Positions 43,117-51,386 of a stretch of 64,000 bases of DNA are shown one piece after another (within the stretch, counting starts at the first letter, position 1; each line of letters starts with the position of its first letter). Below the pieces are notes generated by a model. It made no database searches, had not been told where the DNA came from, and saw nothing but the letters and a program-made list of their open reading frames with translations. The translations under genes and the position numbers were made by a program. This DNA is from Bdellovibrio sp. ZAP7. GTDB lineage: Bacteria > Bdellovibrionota > FAC87 > UBA2466. The stretch spans positions 94,935-158,934 of the forward strand of contig CAMCTJ010000006.1 in the NCBI GenBank assembly GCA_945878405.1. The letters are read 5' to 3'.

Positions 43117-43386
43117 TTAAGCGTGAGGCTGAGTGCACTCGTCGTAGTGTCCATCGTGTTCTACGTGATGATGAACTACGCCTTTAGCATCTTTGTGTTC
43201 ATAGTGTGTGTGGCCGTGAGCTTCTACTTTAGCACATCCACAGGCATCACTGTGTGTGTGTCCCGCATGGTCTTCTGCTTTTGTGCAGTGAGCAGCAGGC
43301 TTAGTTTCAGCTTTTTTAGCGGTCTTTGCTTGTGCAGTGAAGCCCAAGAAAGCTACTGCTAGAGCAACGATTAAGTGACTTTTCAT
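43117..43386 (-). CDS. Histidine-rich exported metal-binding protein
   Basis: 89 residues from ATG 43386 with GGAG upstream; signal peptide LIVALAVAFLGFTAQA. The mature chain of about 69 residues has 14 His and 4 Cys (GHTHSDACGCAK, HGHTHYEHKD, VVHHHVEHDGHYDEC), a composition typical of periplasmic Ni/Zn/Cu buffers; no known family was identified. It is divergent from a two-component system at 43488 with a sensor also rich in His. A good hairpin terminator follows. Metal identity cannot be read from the sequence. Confidence 0.78.
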   Translation of the reverse strand: MKSHLIVALAVAFLGFTAQAKTAKKAETKPAAHCTKAEDHAGHTHSDACGCAKVEAHGHTHYEHKDAKGVVHHHVEHDGHYDECTQPHA

Positions 43387-43446
43387 AGTTTTCTCCAAGT
43401 AAGGGTTAATTAACTTTTAGTCTAATAAAATTCGGTCTATGGTTCA

Positions 43447-43465
43447 TTTTAAGACTCTTTTAAGA
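43447..43465 (+). promoter_or_regulatory. Tandem direct repeat upstream of response-regulator gene (possible OmpR-type binding site)
   Basis: TTTTAAGA occurs at 43447-43454 and 43458-43465, one 11-bp turn apart, 23 bp upstream of ATG 43488. OmpR/PhoB regulators bind such 11-bp-spaced half-sites, so autoregulation or regulation of the divergent His-rich gene is possible. A GTTAATTAAC palindrome (about 43405-43414) lies in the same gap. Confidence 0.45.
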
Positions 43466-43487
43466 TGAGGAGCGCCGCAGCGCAGTC

Positions 43488-44177
43488 ATGGGCTATCGAA
43501 TTTTAATTGTTGAGGACGAGGCCGATCTTTCGGTCCCCTTAGCAGAAAATTTAAAAGACGATGGGTTTGAAGCTGAAATTGCACCCACAGTTGAAAAGGC
43601 GCGTCAGAGTCTTATCTCTCATTGGGATCTTGTGATACTCGATCTCATGCTTCCGGACATGCCGGGAGAAACCTTTCTGAATTATTTAAAACAACAGACT
43701 ACTTATCCTCCGGTCCTCATCTTAACGGCCCGAGGAACAGTTCAGGATAAATTGTCACTTTTTAAACAAGGTTGTGATGATTATCTGACTAAGCCCTTTA
43801 TTTACGAAGAGCTTCGAGAGCGGGTTCGAGCCCTTCTTCGAAGATCTCAACGTGTGACTCAAGAACATCTCAGTTTTGAAGATATCCAGCTCGATCCCAC
43901 TACTTTTAAACTAGCGGCGGGTTCATTGACGACGATTCTTACTCCCAAAGAAGCTTCTATTTTGAAATTGTTTTTTTCGGCCCCTGGGAAAGTCGTATCC
44001 CGCAAAGAAATTTTGGAGAATGTCTGGGGTTTAAGAGAGGAACCAGGGACGAACTTCATTGGAGTTCATCTTTTTAACTTGAGAAGAAAACTAAACGAAG
44101 TCGACCGAGGGGCTTGGTTGCAAACGGTGAGGGCAAGTGGGTTTGTTTTCTGTAAGCCGGAGGCTTCACACCTATGA
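43488..44177 (+). CDS. OmpR-family response regulator
   Basis: 229 residues. Receiver domain with phosphoacceptor D52 (VILDLMLPDMPG), acidic pocket EDEAD near 9-13 and the conserved LTKPF lysine. C-terminal OmpR winged helix (LTPKEASILKLFFSAPGKVVSRKEILENVW, then GVHLFNLRRKLNE). It overlaps the histidine kinase gene by 4 bp and is divergent from the His-rich protein gene, which suggests that protein belongs to its regulon. Confidence 0.96.
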   Translation: MGYRILIVEDEADLSVPLAENLKDDGFEAEIAPTVEKARQSLISHWDLVILDLMLPDMPGETFLNYLKQQTTYPPVLILTARGTVQDKLSLFKQGCDDYLTKPFIYEELRERVRALLRRSQRVTQEHLSFEDIQLDPTTFKLAAGSLTTILTPKEASILKLFFSAPGKVVSRKEILENVWGLREEPGTNFIGVHLFNLRRKLNEVDRGAWLQTVRASGFVFCKPEASHL

Positions 44178-45487
44178 CCCTTCGAGTTCGCTTTGCTGTT
44201 TTTTTCGGCCTCATTTCTTTGGTTCTTCTCAGCAGCTTTTCTTTGTTGATTTATTCCCGAGTGAAAGAGAATGCCCTGAAAGGAGCTGACAGTTATCTTC
44301 GTGAACTGAGCAAACACGAGTGGGAACACTTAGAGCTTCCTTCCCATCAATCCAGCGAACATGAAGAGACACCACATTATCGGCATGTTTATTTGCGCAT
44401 TTGGAAAGAGAATCACCTCATCTATGATTCCTTTCCCAAGGGAGAACCTGTCTCCGTGCAGGCTCAGGGATTGGACGTAAAACAAGCAAAGCTCTTTAAT
44501 ACACTCGAAGGCCTTTATCAGGGAAAAACTTACAAAGTAACGGGCTACTATGATGTGTCTTTAATTTTAGAGCATCTCGCAATTTTTCAAAAAACCTTGT
44601 TCTTGGGTTGTCTTGCCTCACTTTTGCTCATTGTTCCCTTGAGTCTCTTTTTCACGAAATTTCTTTTGCGACCCTTTACCGATTTGGCCAAACAAACCTC
44701 AACTCTCACTGCAGAACATCTTTCTTTTCGATTACCAGTTCCGAAGAAAAAAGATGAATATGGGATTCTTATCGAGAATTTTAATTCATTGTTTGACCGA
44801 CTCGAAAAGTCCTTCACGCAAGTAAAAAACTTCGCAGTGAATGCTTCTCATGAAATTCGAACTCCTCTTTCTGTGGTGATTTCGCAAAGTGAGAGAGCCG
44901 TCAGACGCCCCCCGGAGGATGTACAATCGTGCGTTGAGGTATTTCAAAAACTCCTTCAGTCTTCTTTGAGCCTTCGCAGTATCATCAATCGGCTATTTGT
45001 CCTTGCTGAAGTTGAGAGAATTGGTCAGGAGATAACCAAAAGCGAATTTGCAGTGAAAGAGACTCTTGAAAAAGTCGTCTTAGACCTACAGGAGTCTTAT
45101 CGAAATGAGAATAAAATCATTCAAGTACATCCTGTTCCCGTAGAGTGGGTGTTGAAAGAAAACAAAGAATTATTTTTGAGCACCGTAACTAATCTCTTGG
45201 AAAATGCGGTTAAGTACTCAAAAGAAAATGTAGTGCTGCGGTTTTTAAGAAATTCCAAAGGAAGCGCCTTAATCATTGAAGATGATGGTCCGGGAATTCC
45301 GGAGGAAAAAAGAGCTACTGTTTTTGAACCCTTTTATCGAGGTGAAAGGGCATCTGGCATTCATTCTCCAAGCCATGGACTCGGTCTGTCTATTGTAAAA
45401 GCCTGTGTTGAAGCCCAAAAAGCCAAGATCGAGCTAGGAAAGTCTTCTTTGGGGGGCCTTCGAGTGGAAATATCATATCCGCTTTAG
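44174..45487 (+). CDS. Sensor histidine kinase with His-rich periplasmic domain
   Basis: 437 residues. TM1 about 7-27, a periplasmic sensor region about 28-130, TM2 about 145-170, HAMP, HisKA with H226 in NASHEIRTP, HATPase with N-box LLENAVKYSKEN, DDGPGIPEE and GLGLSIVKA. The periplasmic region has seven His between residues 48 and 81 (for instance KHEWEHLELPSHQ and HEETPHYRHVY), which looks like a metal-binding sensor as in CusS-type kinases. Co-translated with the regulator upstream. Its end overlaps the convergent CvfB gene by 15 bp. Confidence 0.93.
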   Translation: MTLRVRFAVFFGLISLVLLSSFSLLIYSRVKENALKGADSYLRELSKHEWEHLELPSHQSSEHEETPHYRHVYLRIWKENHLIYDSFPKGEPVSVQAQGLDVKQAKLFNTLEGLYQGKTYKVTGYYDVSLILEHLAIFQKTLFLGCLASLLLIVPLSLFFTKFLLRPFTDLAKQTSTLTAEHLSFRLPVPKKKDEYGILIENFNSLFDRLEKSFTQVKNFAVNASHEIRTPLSVVISQSERAVRRPPEDVQSCVEVFQKLLQSSLSLRSIINRLFVLAEVERIGQEITKSEFAVKETLEKVVLDLQESYRNENKIIQVHPVPVEWVLKENKELFLSTVTNLLENAVKYSKENVVLRFLRNSKGSALIIEDDGPGIPEEKRATVFEPFYRGERASGIHSPSHGLGLSIVKACVEAQKAKIELGKSSLGGLRVEISYPL

Positions 45488-46306
45488 GCGGATTCCGTTC
45501 TCTTCAATGATGATGAGTTGTTTCTTGTAAAGAGTTCCCGCGGTCATTTTGTATTTCTTTTTGCTCATTCCAAAAAGTGCTTCAATTTGTTCAGCAGAAG
45601 ATTTGTCGGTAACGGGAAGAAATCCATTATTCTTTTCTAAGGCCTCGAGAATTCGATTACTAAAGTCATCAATACCGCGATAGCCCGAAGGCTGCAGGCT
45701 CAAATCTATTTTCCCATCCGTTCTTAAGTGTTTTATGAATCCTTCGATCTTTTGGCCTATCGAAAGGGGTTGAAAGATTTCATTTTGATAAAGAACTCCA
45801 GTGTGGGTTCCGTTGATAACAGCTTTGAAGCCCAAATCAGTTCGAGAATAGATTAGAAGGTCAACTTTTTGTCCCACGTGATAATCATCGAAAGTTTTTT
45901 TAAGGAACTTTTCGAGCTTCATGGAAGCCGTGATTCTCTCCTGGTTGTCTAGGTAAACAGTGACAAAGACTTGGTCTCCAGCTTTTACTTCCCGGGTTTG
46001 TTCACCAAAGGGCAAGAAGAGGTCTTTCGGTAGCCCCCATTTTAAAAAAGCGCCGATAGATTGGACGGATTCTACTTCTAAGAAGGCAATCTCGTTCACC
46101 GTCGCAAGAGGCTTTTTTAAGGTTGCGACTAAGCCGGTTTCTGAATCTCTAAAAATAAAGACCTCGAGCGTGCTTCCTACTTTGGTTCCTGGGGGGGTGT
46201 CTCCACCCAAAAGAGGGATGCGGCCATCTCGTCCAGCATCAAGGTAAAACTGCCCATTCAGTCTTTCGACTACAATTAACCGACAAGTTTTTCCTAGGAT
46301 TGTCAC
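45473..46306 (-). CDS. CvfB-type S1 RNA-binding protein
   Basis: 277 residues from a GTG start that follows the ferritin stop by 9 bp. Several S1-like OB segments are visible (FLKWGLPKDLFLPFGEQ near 95, VGQKVDLLIYSRTDLGFKA near 160, GQKIEGFIKHLRTDGKIDLSL near 210), then the typical CvfB hinge (LQPSGYRGIDDF) and a C-terminal winged helix ending KKYKMTAGTLYKKQLI. Homologs in Staphylococcus affect virulence gene expression; a general RNA-binding regulator here. Clear family call, role inferred. Confidence 0.88.
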   Translation of the reverse strand: MTILGKTCRLIVVERLNGQFYLDAGRDGRIPLLGGDTPPGTKVGSTLEVFIFRDSETGLVATLKKPLATVNEIAFLEVESVQSIGAFLKWGLPKDLFLPFGEQTREVKAGDQVFVTVYLDNQERITASMKLEKFLKKTFDDYHVGQKVDLLIYSRTDLGFKAVINGTHTGVLYQNEIFQPLSIGQKIEGFIKHLRTDGKIDLSLQPSGYRGIDDFSNRILEALEKNNGFLPVTDKSSAEQIEALFGMSKKKYKMTAGTLYKKQLIIIEENGIRLKRI

Positions 46307-46315
46307 AGTGAACAG

Positions 46316-46942
46316 TTAGGGACCAATCACGGGAAGTGGCTGAACTACCGGCATCGGTCGAGCTAAAAGATCTCGATCGAGAGCCAAGAGCCCTTCGGGT
46401 GAGGTTCCAATGATTTTTAGTTTTTGTTGAAGATCCGTAAAGCTAGATTCTTCTTGTACTTGCTCTTTAACAAAGAAAGCCATGACGTTTTCCAAGTCGT
46501 AAGCCTTAGCAGACCGAGCAAGTTCATAAAGCGTGTGAATGCGACCCGTTTGGGCCTCTTCCGCTTGCAGACCCAGGGTTGCACCGTCCATAGCTGTAAG
46601 TTCTTTTTTAACCGATGTGGGTTGGAGAGTTTCCAAACGAACATCATTTCCTTTATCTGTTAAAAACTTCATCATGAGTCGTGCGTGAGTGGTTTCTTCA
46701 AAAAATTGTACGGTAAACCAATGAGCGAATCCGAAAAGAGCCTGCTGCTCATAAACATTTGCAAGAGCTAAATAAAAATAAGCCGCTTCAAGTTCATGTC
46801 GAATCTGAGTATTTACTGCAGTTTCGAGATCTTTTGTAATCGCAGTTGTTGGATGGACGGTGCCCGCAAGAGTTGGAGTAGGCAACGTAGCTGTCATAAA
46901 GCTAAACGCTAATAAAACTGTAGCGATGGGTTTTAACATCAT
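46316..46942 (-). CDS. Ferritin with N-terminal signal peptide
   Basis: 208 residues. After a signal-like segment (ATVLLAFSFMTATLPTPTLAGT) comes a complete FtnA-type four-helix bundle: RHELEAAYFYLALANVYE, QFFEETTHARLMMKFL (ferroxidase Glu and His), EAQTGRIHTLY and FVKEQVQEESSF, then the C-terminal helix (SPEGLLALDRDLL). Ferroxidase-site residues are conserved. Ferritins are normally cytosolic; the signal and a Pro-rich tail suggest export to the periplasm or the surface. The RBS is GAGAGG upstream of an ATG pair. Confidence 0.9.
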   Translation of the reverse strand: MMLKPIATVLLAFSFMTATLPTPTLAGTVHPTTAITKDLETAVNTQIRHELEAAYFYLALANVYEQQALFGFAHWFTVQFFEETTHARLMMKFLTDKGNDVRLETLQPTSVKKELTAMDGATLGLQAEEAQTGRIHTLYELARSAKAYDLENVMAFFVKEQVQEESSFTDLQQKLKIIGTSPEGLLALDRDLLARPMPVVQPLPVIGP

Positions 46943-47028
46943 AGAGAACCTCTCTCAAAAAGATGGTATGTTTCGAGAGTCCATTAACGGGTTTGGCTCT
47001 TGGAAAGTCAACTTGTTCGTATTGATGT

Positions 47029-47427
47029 ATGAAAAGTAGAAATCTATTTATTGGAATTCCCATTGAAGAAGAAGCGGCTCGGCTTTTAGAGGCTATTCAT
47101 TTTTTGGGAGCTATTGCGGAGGAGCGAGTTTCTTTATGGGAGGAATCGCTTGAGAAATATTCCAAGCTGCAAAGCTTTTCTTTTCACTTAACCCGGTTTC
47201 TTGCTTTTCCCAACAGCTTAGAACCGAGAGTACTGACTTTGGCTGGTCCCATTGGGAATTCACCCCTTTCTCACTTGTTTTATCAAATGGCGGAGACAGT
47301 TGAGGGGGTTGAAGTTCAAAATCCGATAGCGGTTCCCATAACCAGTTTCGCCCTTTATGAAAGTCTGCCTAGCAATGCGGAAAATCGTTATCGAATTTTA
47401 AAACGCTATCTTCTCAGGGGTGCTTGA
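47029..47427 (+). CDS. ThpR/LigT-like 2H phosphoesterase lacking both catalytic motifs
   Basis: 132 residues versus about 180 for ThpR (RNA 2',3'-cyclic phosphodiesterase). The N-terminal strand RNLFIGIPIEEEAARL, the middle PRVLTLAGPIGNSPLSHLF and the late FALYESLPS plus RYRILKRYLL align with ThpR, but the two segments that carry the catalytic HxTx motifs (around residues 22-30 and 105-110) are missing as clean in-frame gaps. It is probably catalytically dead, a decaying gene or a binding protein. The end overlaps the convergent subtilase by 14 bp. Confidence 0.65.
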   Translation: MKSRNLFIGIPIEEEAARLLEAIHFLGAIAEERVSLWEESLEKYSKLQSFSFHLTRFLAFPNSLEPRVLTLAGPIGNSPLSHLFYQMAETVEGVEVQNPIAVPITSFALYESLPSNAENRYRILKRYLLRGA

Positions 47428-48901
47428 GAAGTCGCGCTTTAACCACTTCATAAGCATTTCCCAGTCCATAACCATAAGTGTTATTGGGGCGAGCACTGCC
47501 TGAAACACCCCCACAGGTTTGGCTGCTCATTTTGGGATCTGCCTTTTCTTTAATGAGGGCTTCGGTTTCTTCAATTTTTCCAATGAGAGAAGGATCCGCT
47601 GACCAAAGAAGCGCTACCAAACCAACCACGTGAGGGCCAGCCATTGAAGTCCCACTCCAGCCGGTTTCTGCATAACCCCCGCTGCTGACAGCCGAACGCA
47701 CATTCACTCCGGGGGCAGTCACATGCGGTCCGATCTTTTTATCAAAGGCACTGGGACCTCGGCTTGAAAAGCTTGCGATCGTATCGTTGCGATGATTGAA
47801 AGCGCCTACATTTAAAACTAAATCAGAATGAAAAGCAGGCCCATCTTGAATCGTCGAGCAGCTGTCTCCGTCGTTTCCTGCGGATACCACCACCATGATT
47901 CCAGCGGTGCGAAGAGCTTTTAAAATCCGCTCAAATTCACCCCCATCACAACCTTCTTTTTTAGGACAGCCCCAGCTGTTGTTAATTACGTGAGGGGCCA
48001 TCTCTGGTCTGGCATCTTGAATAGGATCTCCTTTTTGAGGCCAAGGAGCCAGAAACCACTGAAAACATTCCACGTACATTTCGGGTCTACCAATTCCTGA
48101 ATCCATGTTTCGGCAGGCAATCCATTTGGCTCTTGGGGCAACACCGATTTGATTTCCGGCCCCATCGTCTCCGACTACCGTTCCTATGGTGTGAGTTCCA
48201 TGATCGTGATCATCGCAAGGAGAACTTAAGTTGTAACCACATGAGGATCCTCCCCCAACGCTTTTATGAACGGAATCATGCCAAGAGTAAGAATGATCTA
48301 CCTGTGTTCCATTCCAACCACGATACTGATTCTTTAGAGCTTTGTGATTCCAATGAACGCCCGTATCCTGACCGGCAATCACAATGTTTTCGCCTTGAAC
48401 TTTGAACTCATCCCAAACTTTGGAAGCACCAAAGCGAACAATGTTTCCTCCCGGACCTTTTGAAGATTCGATAGATTCTCGAAAACTCGCAGGAAGACGG
48501 TGCTTGATTTCGGGATTACCCACAATTTGCATGACATCTTCTCGTTCCGAAATTTGTTCGAGCTGAGACTTTGAAACCCCATCTACCACAATCATATTGT
48601 TAATATAGTAGGATCTGCTCTGAAGTTTTTCAGAATTTAACCAAGCAAGAAGACCAGCTTGAGAGCGTTGCGCAGTGGATACCAGCCGATTGAACACGTT
48701 TTTAATTCGCTGGGTACGAGAACCCGATTTTGGAATGGAGGAGAGGTCGGCTTCTTCGCGCATCAAAATTAAAACTGTAGGATAATCCGAAGAAGTTCGG
48801 ACGCTGTCATACTGCTTGAGCAACCAAGGGGAGATTTTTCCAAACCCAATAGTGCTGAAAGCTGAAATTAGAACGAGAGTTCTCAAGAGAGACGAATTCA
48901 A
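47414..48901 (-). CDS. Exported subtilisin-like serine protease (S8)
   Basis: 495 residues with AAGGAG upstream. Signal peptide (LRTLVLISAFSTIGFG) and an I9-like propeptide (about 30-140, ending in NMIVVDGVSKSQLEQIS). Catalytic triad: Asp in IAGQDTGVHW, His in HGTHTIGTVVG, Ser in GTSMAGPHVVGLVALL; the oxyanion Asn is in INNSWGC. Resembles bacillopeptidase-type S8 enzymes. Cys pairs (KEGCDGGEF, SSCGYNLSSPCDDHDHGTHT) suggest disulfides. Probably secreted and self-processed. Confidence 0.95.
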   Translation of the reverse strand: MNSSLLRTLVLISAFSTIGFGKISPWLLKQYDSVRTSSDYPTVLILMREEADLSSIPKSGSRTQRIKNVFNRLVSTAQRSQAGLLAWLNSEKLQSRSYYINNMIVVDGVSKSQLEQISEREDVMQIVGNPEIKHRLPASFRESIESSKGPGGNIVRFGASKVWDEFKVQGENIVIAGQDTGVHWNHKALKNQYRGWNGTQVDHSYSWHDSVHKSVGGGSSCGYNLSSPCDDHDHGTHTIGTVVGDDGAGNQIGVAPRAKWIACRNMDSGIGRPEMYVECFQWFLAPWPQKGDPIQDARPEMAPHVINNSWGCPKKEGCDGGEFERILKALRTAGIMVVVSAGNDGDSCSTIQDGPAFHSDLVLNVGAFNHRNDTIASFSSRGPSAFDKKIGPHVTAPGVNVRSAVSSGGYAETGWSGTSMAGPHVVGLVALLWSADPSLIGKIEETEALIKEKADPKMSSQTCGGVSGSARPNNTYGYGLGNAYEVVKARLLKHP

Positions 48902-48931
48902 AGGGGGCTCCTTTTTAATTAAATTGGATAA

Positions 48932-48937
48932 ATTATA
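48932..48937 (-). promoter_or_regulatory. Probable -10 box for the subtilase gene
   Basis: TATAAT on the minus strand 31 bp before the start codon; AAGGAGCC lies just upstream of ATG. The -35 region is weak (CTGAGC at 18 bp). Confidence 0.42.
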
Positions 48938-48997
48938 CTCATTTTTTTTCCCATTGCTCAGGGTCTGTTAAAATAACCTTTAACAAGGAATAAAATT

Positions 48998-49525
48998 ATG
49001 CTTCGTGTCGCGATGATTGGTTTGGTAATTGGGGTTGGTCATTGGGCAAGTGCGGGAGAGCTGGATAAAGATTTAAACAAAACTCACAGCGATATTGAAA
49101 ACACGGCTCGGCAATTATCAGGTGCCATCGATAGTTTAAGCCATGCTCTAGGGACTCAGAATCGTCCGATCGCCTCAGCTTATGATCTTACCGATGCTAC
49201 GGTTTTAAACGGGCTGAAACAGCTGGCTCTCGATCCGGCTAGGGACCCCAAGCAAAGTTTTGAGGCCTTGAAGAACCGGCACGACCGCATTTCGAAGGAG
49301 CAAGCGAGAAGCGATTCAAAAGAAGGGGAGATTCTTGGTGGACAGAAAAAAGAAATCGAAGATCAAATTAAAGAACAAATTAAAATGGTCATGACCAAAA
49401 TGAGTTTTTCTCAAGTTCTTCCAGGAAGTACGACCTATCAAAGAAACGGTGAACAGGTGAGTGTTCGCTTTCAAGATGGCCAAGTCATAGTGAGTCCTAT
49501 TAAGCCACTCCCCAAAGTGGATTAA
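48998..49525 (+). CDS. Small exported helical protein, unknown function
   Basis: 175 residues with AAGGA upstream. Signal peptide (VAMIGLVIGVGHWASAG) then largely helical, charged sequence (LNKTHSDIENTARQLSGAID, KEIEDQIKEQIKMVMTKM) and a small beta part at the end. No Cys in the mature chain. Divergent from the subtilase by 96 bp; could be a secreted inhibitor or structural protein, but that is a guess. Confidence 0.6.
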   Translation: MLRVAMIGLVIGVGHWASAGELDKDLNKTHSDIENTARQLSGAIDSLSHALGTQNRPIASAYDLTDATVLNGLKQLALDPARDPKQSFEALKNRHDRISKEQARSDSKEGEILGGQKKEIEDQIKEQIKMVMTKMSFSQVLPGSTTYQRNGEQVSVRFQDGQVIVSPIKPLPKVD

Positions 49526-49534
49526 GTCAGCTAT

Positions 49535-50062
49535 TCAAGCCCCACAACATTTCTTGAATTTTTTTCCACTCCCGCATGAACAGGGGTCGTTTCTGCCAAC
49601 TTTTGCTTCGGTTCGAACAAAAGTCTCTGGCCTCGAGTGTGACTCTTCTACGTTTTCGTTAGCTGGGTGAGTGTGAGCATCGCCATCCACGTATACCCAG
49701 TGGCCATCTTTTTCTTTTCGAAACTCAGCCACTTCATGAAGTTGGAGATCATCTCCATTGGTTTCAAAAAAAGCACAGAATTCAACAGTGCCTTTCGAAT
49801 CATTCGAAGTGCCTTTTTGGGTCGAGAGAATGGAGAGCTTTTTCCACTTGGTAGATTCAGCCCATTTTCGAGTAGCAGCAGCGTCAAAATCTTTTCTGCC
49901 TTCGGGTGCTAAAGAATCTCTCAAATAGTCTAAAGCCACTACAGTATAAGCCGAGTAGCGAGAGCGCATCAGTTGTTCAGCAGTCTCGGGGAGAGATTTT
50001 CCCAAAATAAAAGGTTCACAACATTCTTGATAAGTTTGTTTGTTTCCACAGGGGCAAGCCAT
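49535..50062 (-). CDS. YchJ family protein with two SEC-C motifs
   Basis: 175 residues. N-terminal SEC-C-like [16 protein letters not shown] and a C-terminal [22 protein letters not shown] bracket a central NTF2-like domain ([24 protein letters not shown]), the layout of YchJ. The Cys-rich motifs bind zinc; in SecA the same motif binds SecB and ribosomes. Starts 6 bp after the parvulin gene, so both are co-transcribed. Confidence 0.92.
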   Translation of the reverse strand: MACPCGNKQTYQECCEPFILGKSLPETAEQLMRSRYSAYTVVALDYLRDSLAPEGRKDFDAAATRKWAESTKWKKLSILSTQKGTSNDSKGTVEFCAFFETNGDDLQLHEVAEFRKEKDGHWVYVDGDAHTHPANENVEESHSRPETFVRTEAKVGRNDPCSCGSGKKFKKCCGA

Positions 50063-50068
50063 AATGAG

Positions 50069-50338
50069 TTAGGTCCTTTTGATAATGTGATAACCAAATC
50101 GAGTACGAACAGGTCCGGAGATTTCTCCCACTTTTAGATTGAAAGCAGCTTCTTCAAATGCTTCCACCATTTGTCCTCGCCCAAAGGTCCCTAAATCCCC
50201 ACCTTCCTCTCGCGAAGGGCATTTAGAAAAACTTTTTGCCAGGGACTCAAAGGTACACCCTTCCGAAAGTTTTTTAAGGATATCTTGGGCCTCATATTCT
50301 TTTTCCACTAAAATGTGGCTAGCTCTGATTTCTTTCAT
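50069..50338 (-). CDS. Parvulin-type peptidyl-prolyl isomerase (single domain)
   Basis: 89 residues: the entire protein is one rotamase domain ([65 protein letters not shown]), as in PpiC. No signal peptide, so cytosolic. It catalyses prolyl cis/trans isomerisation. Followed 6 bp later by ychJ and divergent from the M23 peptidase by 36 bp. Confidence 0.95.
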   Translation of the reverse strand: MKEIRASHILVEKEYEAQDILKKLSEGCTFESLAKSFSKCPSREEGGDLGTFGRGQMVEAFEEAAFNLKVGEISGPVRTRFGYHIIKRT

Positions 50339-50374
50339 TTGGAGAGTATCCTACCATCAACTACAATTAAATCC

Positions 50375-51373
50375 ATGATCCTAATTATTCGCTTTCTTAT
50401 TTTAATTGGGTTGGCAAATCATCAACCCTGTATTGAGGTCGTGGAAAGAGATTTCCATCCGGCTTATTTGAAGCAAGCCAGTGGGCAACTAGAAACCTTT
50501 AGAATCTCCAGTGAAAGCAGGAGATATCCATGGCCAGTTTCAGTAAAGTCGATCGGCCATTCCATGGCCAGTTACCAAAGGTACAGTTTTTTTGGAAGTG
50601 CTTATTTCCACCATGGCATTGATATCCGAGCGGATGCGGGTAGCGACGTTATTGCCTCTGCTGGGGGACTAGTCATTAATATAGAAAACTATATGCCCGG
50701 GGATGATGCTTACTGGGAAGTGGCGATTTTAGATTCCGACGGATTTATTTGGCAGTATCACCACATTGAAAGAGAGTCGATTCCTGAAGCGATTTTTAAA
50801 GCCTACAAAGAAAAAACGCCCATCCAATCTGGAACTAAGATTGGGGAAGTCTATTACTGGGGAATTGTGACTTTTGGCGAACGCTTTCATCATATTCACC
50901 TCAATGTGTTAGGAAAAAATAAGGAATATCTGAACCCTTTTGAGTTTCTGGAGCTTTTACCGGATAGGGCCTCTCCCGAGATTGGCGATTTTCATGTGAT
51001 CAAAAAAGGATCCCAGTACACGATCGCAGCCGAAGTGAGAGACCTGATGCTCAGTGATGTTTTTATTCTTCCCCCCAATGAGATCCGAGTTTCTGTGGAT
51101 GGAGACAAACCATTCACTGTTTGGAAGTTTGATTCCCTTCCGGGCGGTGCCAGTAACGAGGCTTTTGTAGACAACTTTTATGCTCCCTCTCTCGCTTGTG
51201 GAGACTACAACTGCAGAAGGCCCGTGATTGATTTGGGCTTTCGAAAGAAACCCGGTCAAGTTTTCCCCCTAAACAACGGTAAACACAGGCTTAATTTATG
51301 GGTTTCGGACTACAATGGAAATGAGACGGAAAAGTCATTTGAATGGACAGTTGCCGAAGCCTCTCAGGATTGA
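50375..51373 (+). CDS. M23-family metallopeptidase, exported
   Basis: 332 residues from ATG 50375, which begins the signal segment (LIIRFLILIGLANHQ). Peptidase signature: YFHHGIDIRADAGSDVIASAGG (zinc His and Asp) and a second site FHHIHLNV. The C-terminal about 120 residues form a separate beta domain, (DYNCRRPVIDLGF, HRLNLWVSDYNGNE). LytM-type enzymes cut peptidoglycan cross-links or regulate amidases. The next exported protein gene starts 13 bp later. Confidence 0.9.
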   Translation: MILIIRFLILIGLANHQPCIEVVERDFHPAYLKQASGQLETFRISSESRRYPWPVSVKSIGHSMASYQRYSFFGSAYFHHGIDIRADAGSDVIASAGGLVINIENYMPGDDAYWEVAILDSDGFIWQYHHIERESIPEAIFKAYKEKTPIQSGTKIGEVYYWGIVTFGERFHHIHLNVLGKNKEYLNPFEFLELLPDRASPEIGDFHVIKKGSQYTIAAEVRDLMLSDVFILPPNEIRVSVDGDKPFTVWKFDSLPGGASNEAFVDNFYAPSLACGDYNCRRPVIDLGFRKKPGQVFPLNNGKHRLNLWVSDYNGNETEKSFEWTVAEASQD

Positions 51374-51386
51374 TAATTCTTTTCAG

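Noticed and set aside
43099..43362. 87-residue frame antisense to the His-rich gene, rich in Val/Ser/Phe
   Set aside because: It is the reverse reading of a His-rich gene (His codons read as Val/Met), so the apparent membrane protein is an artefact.
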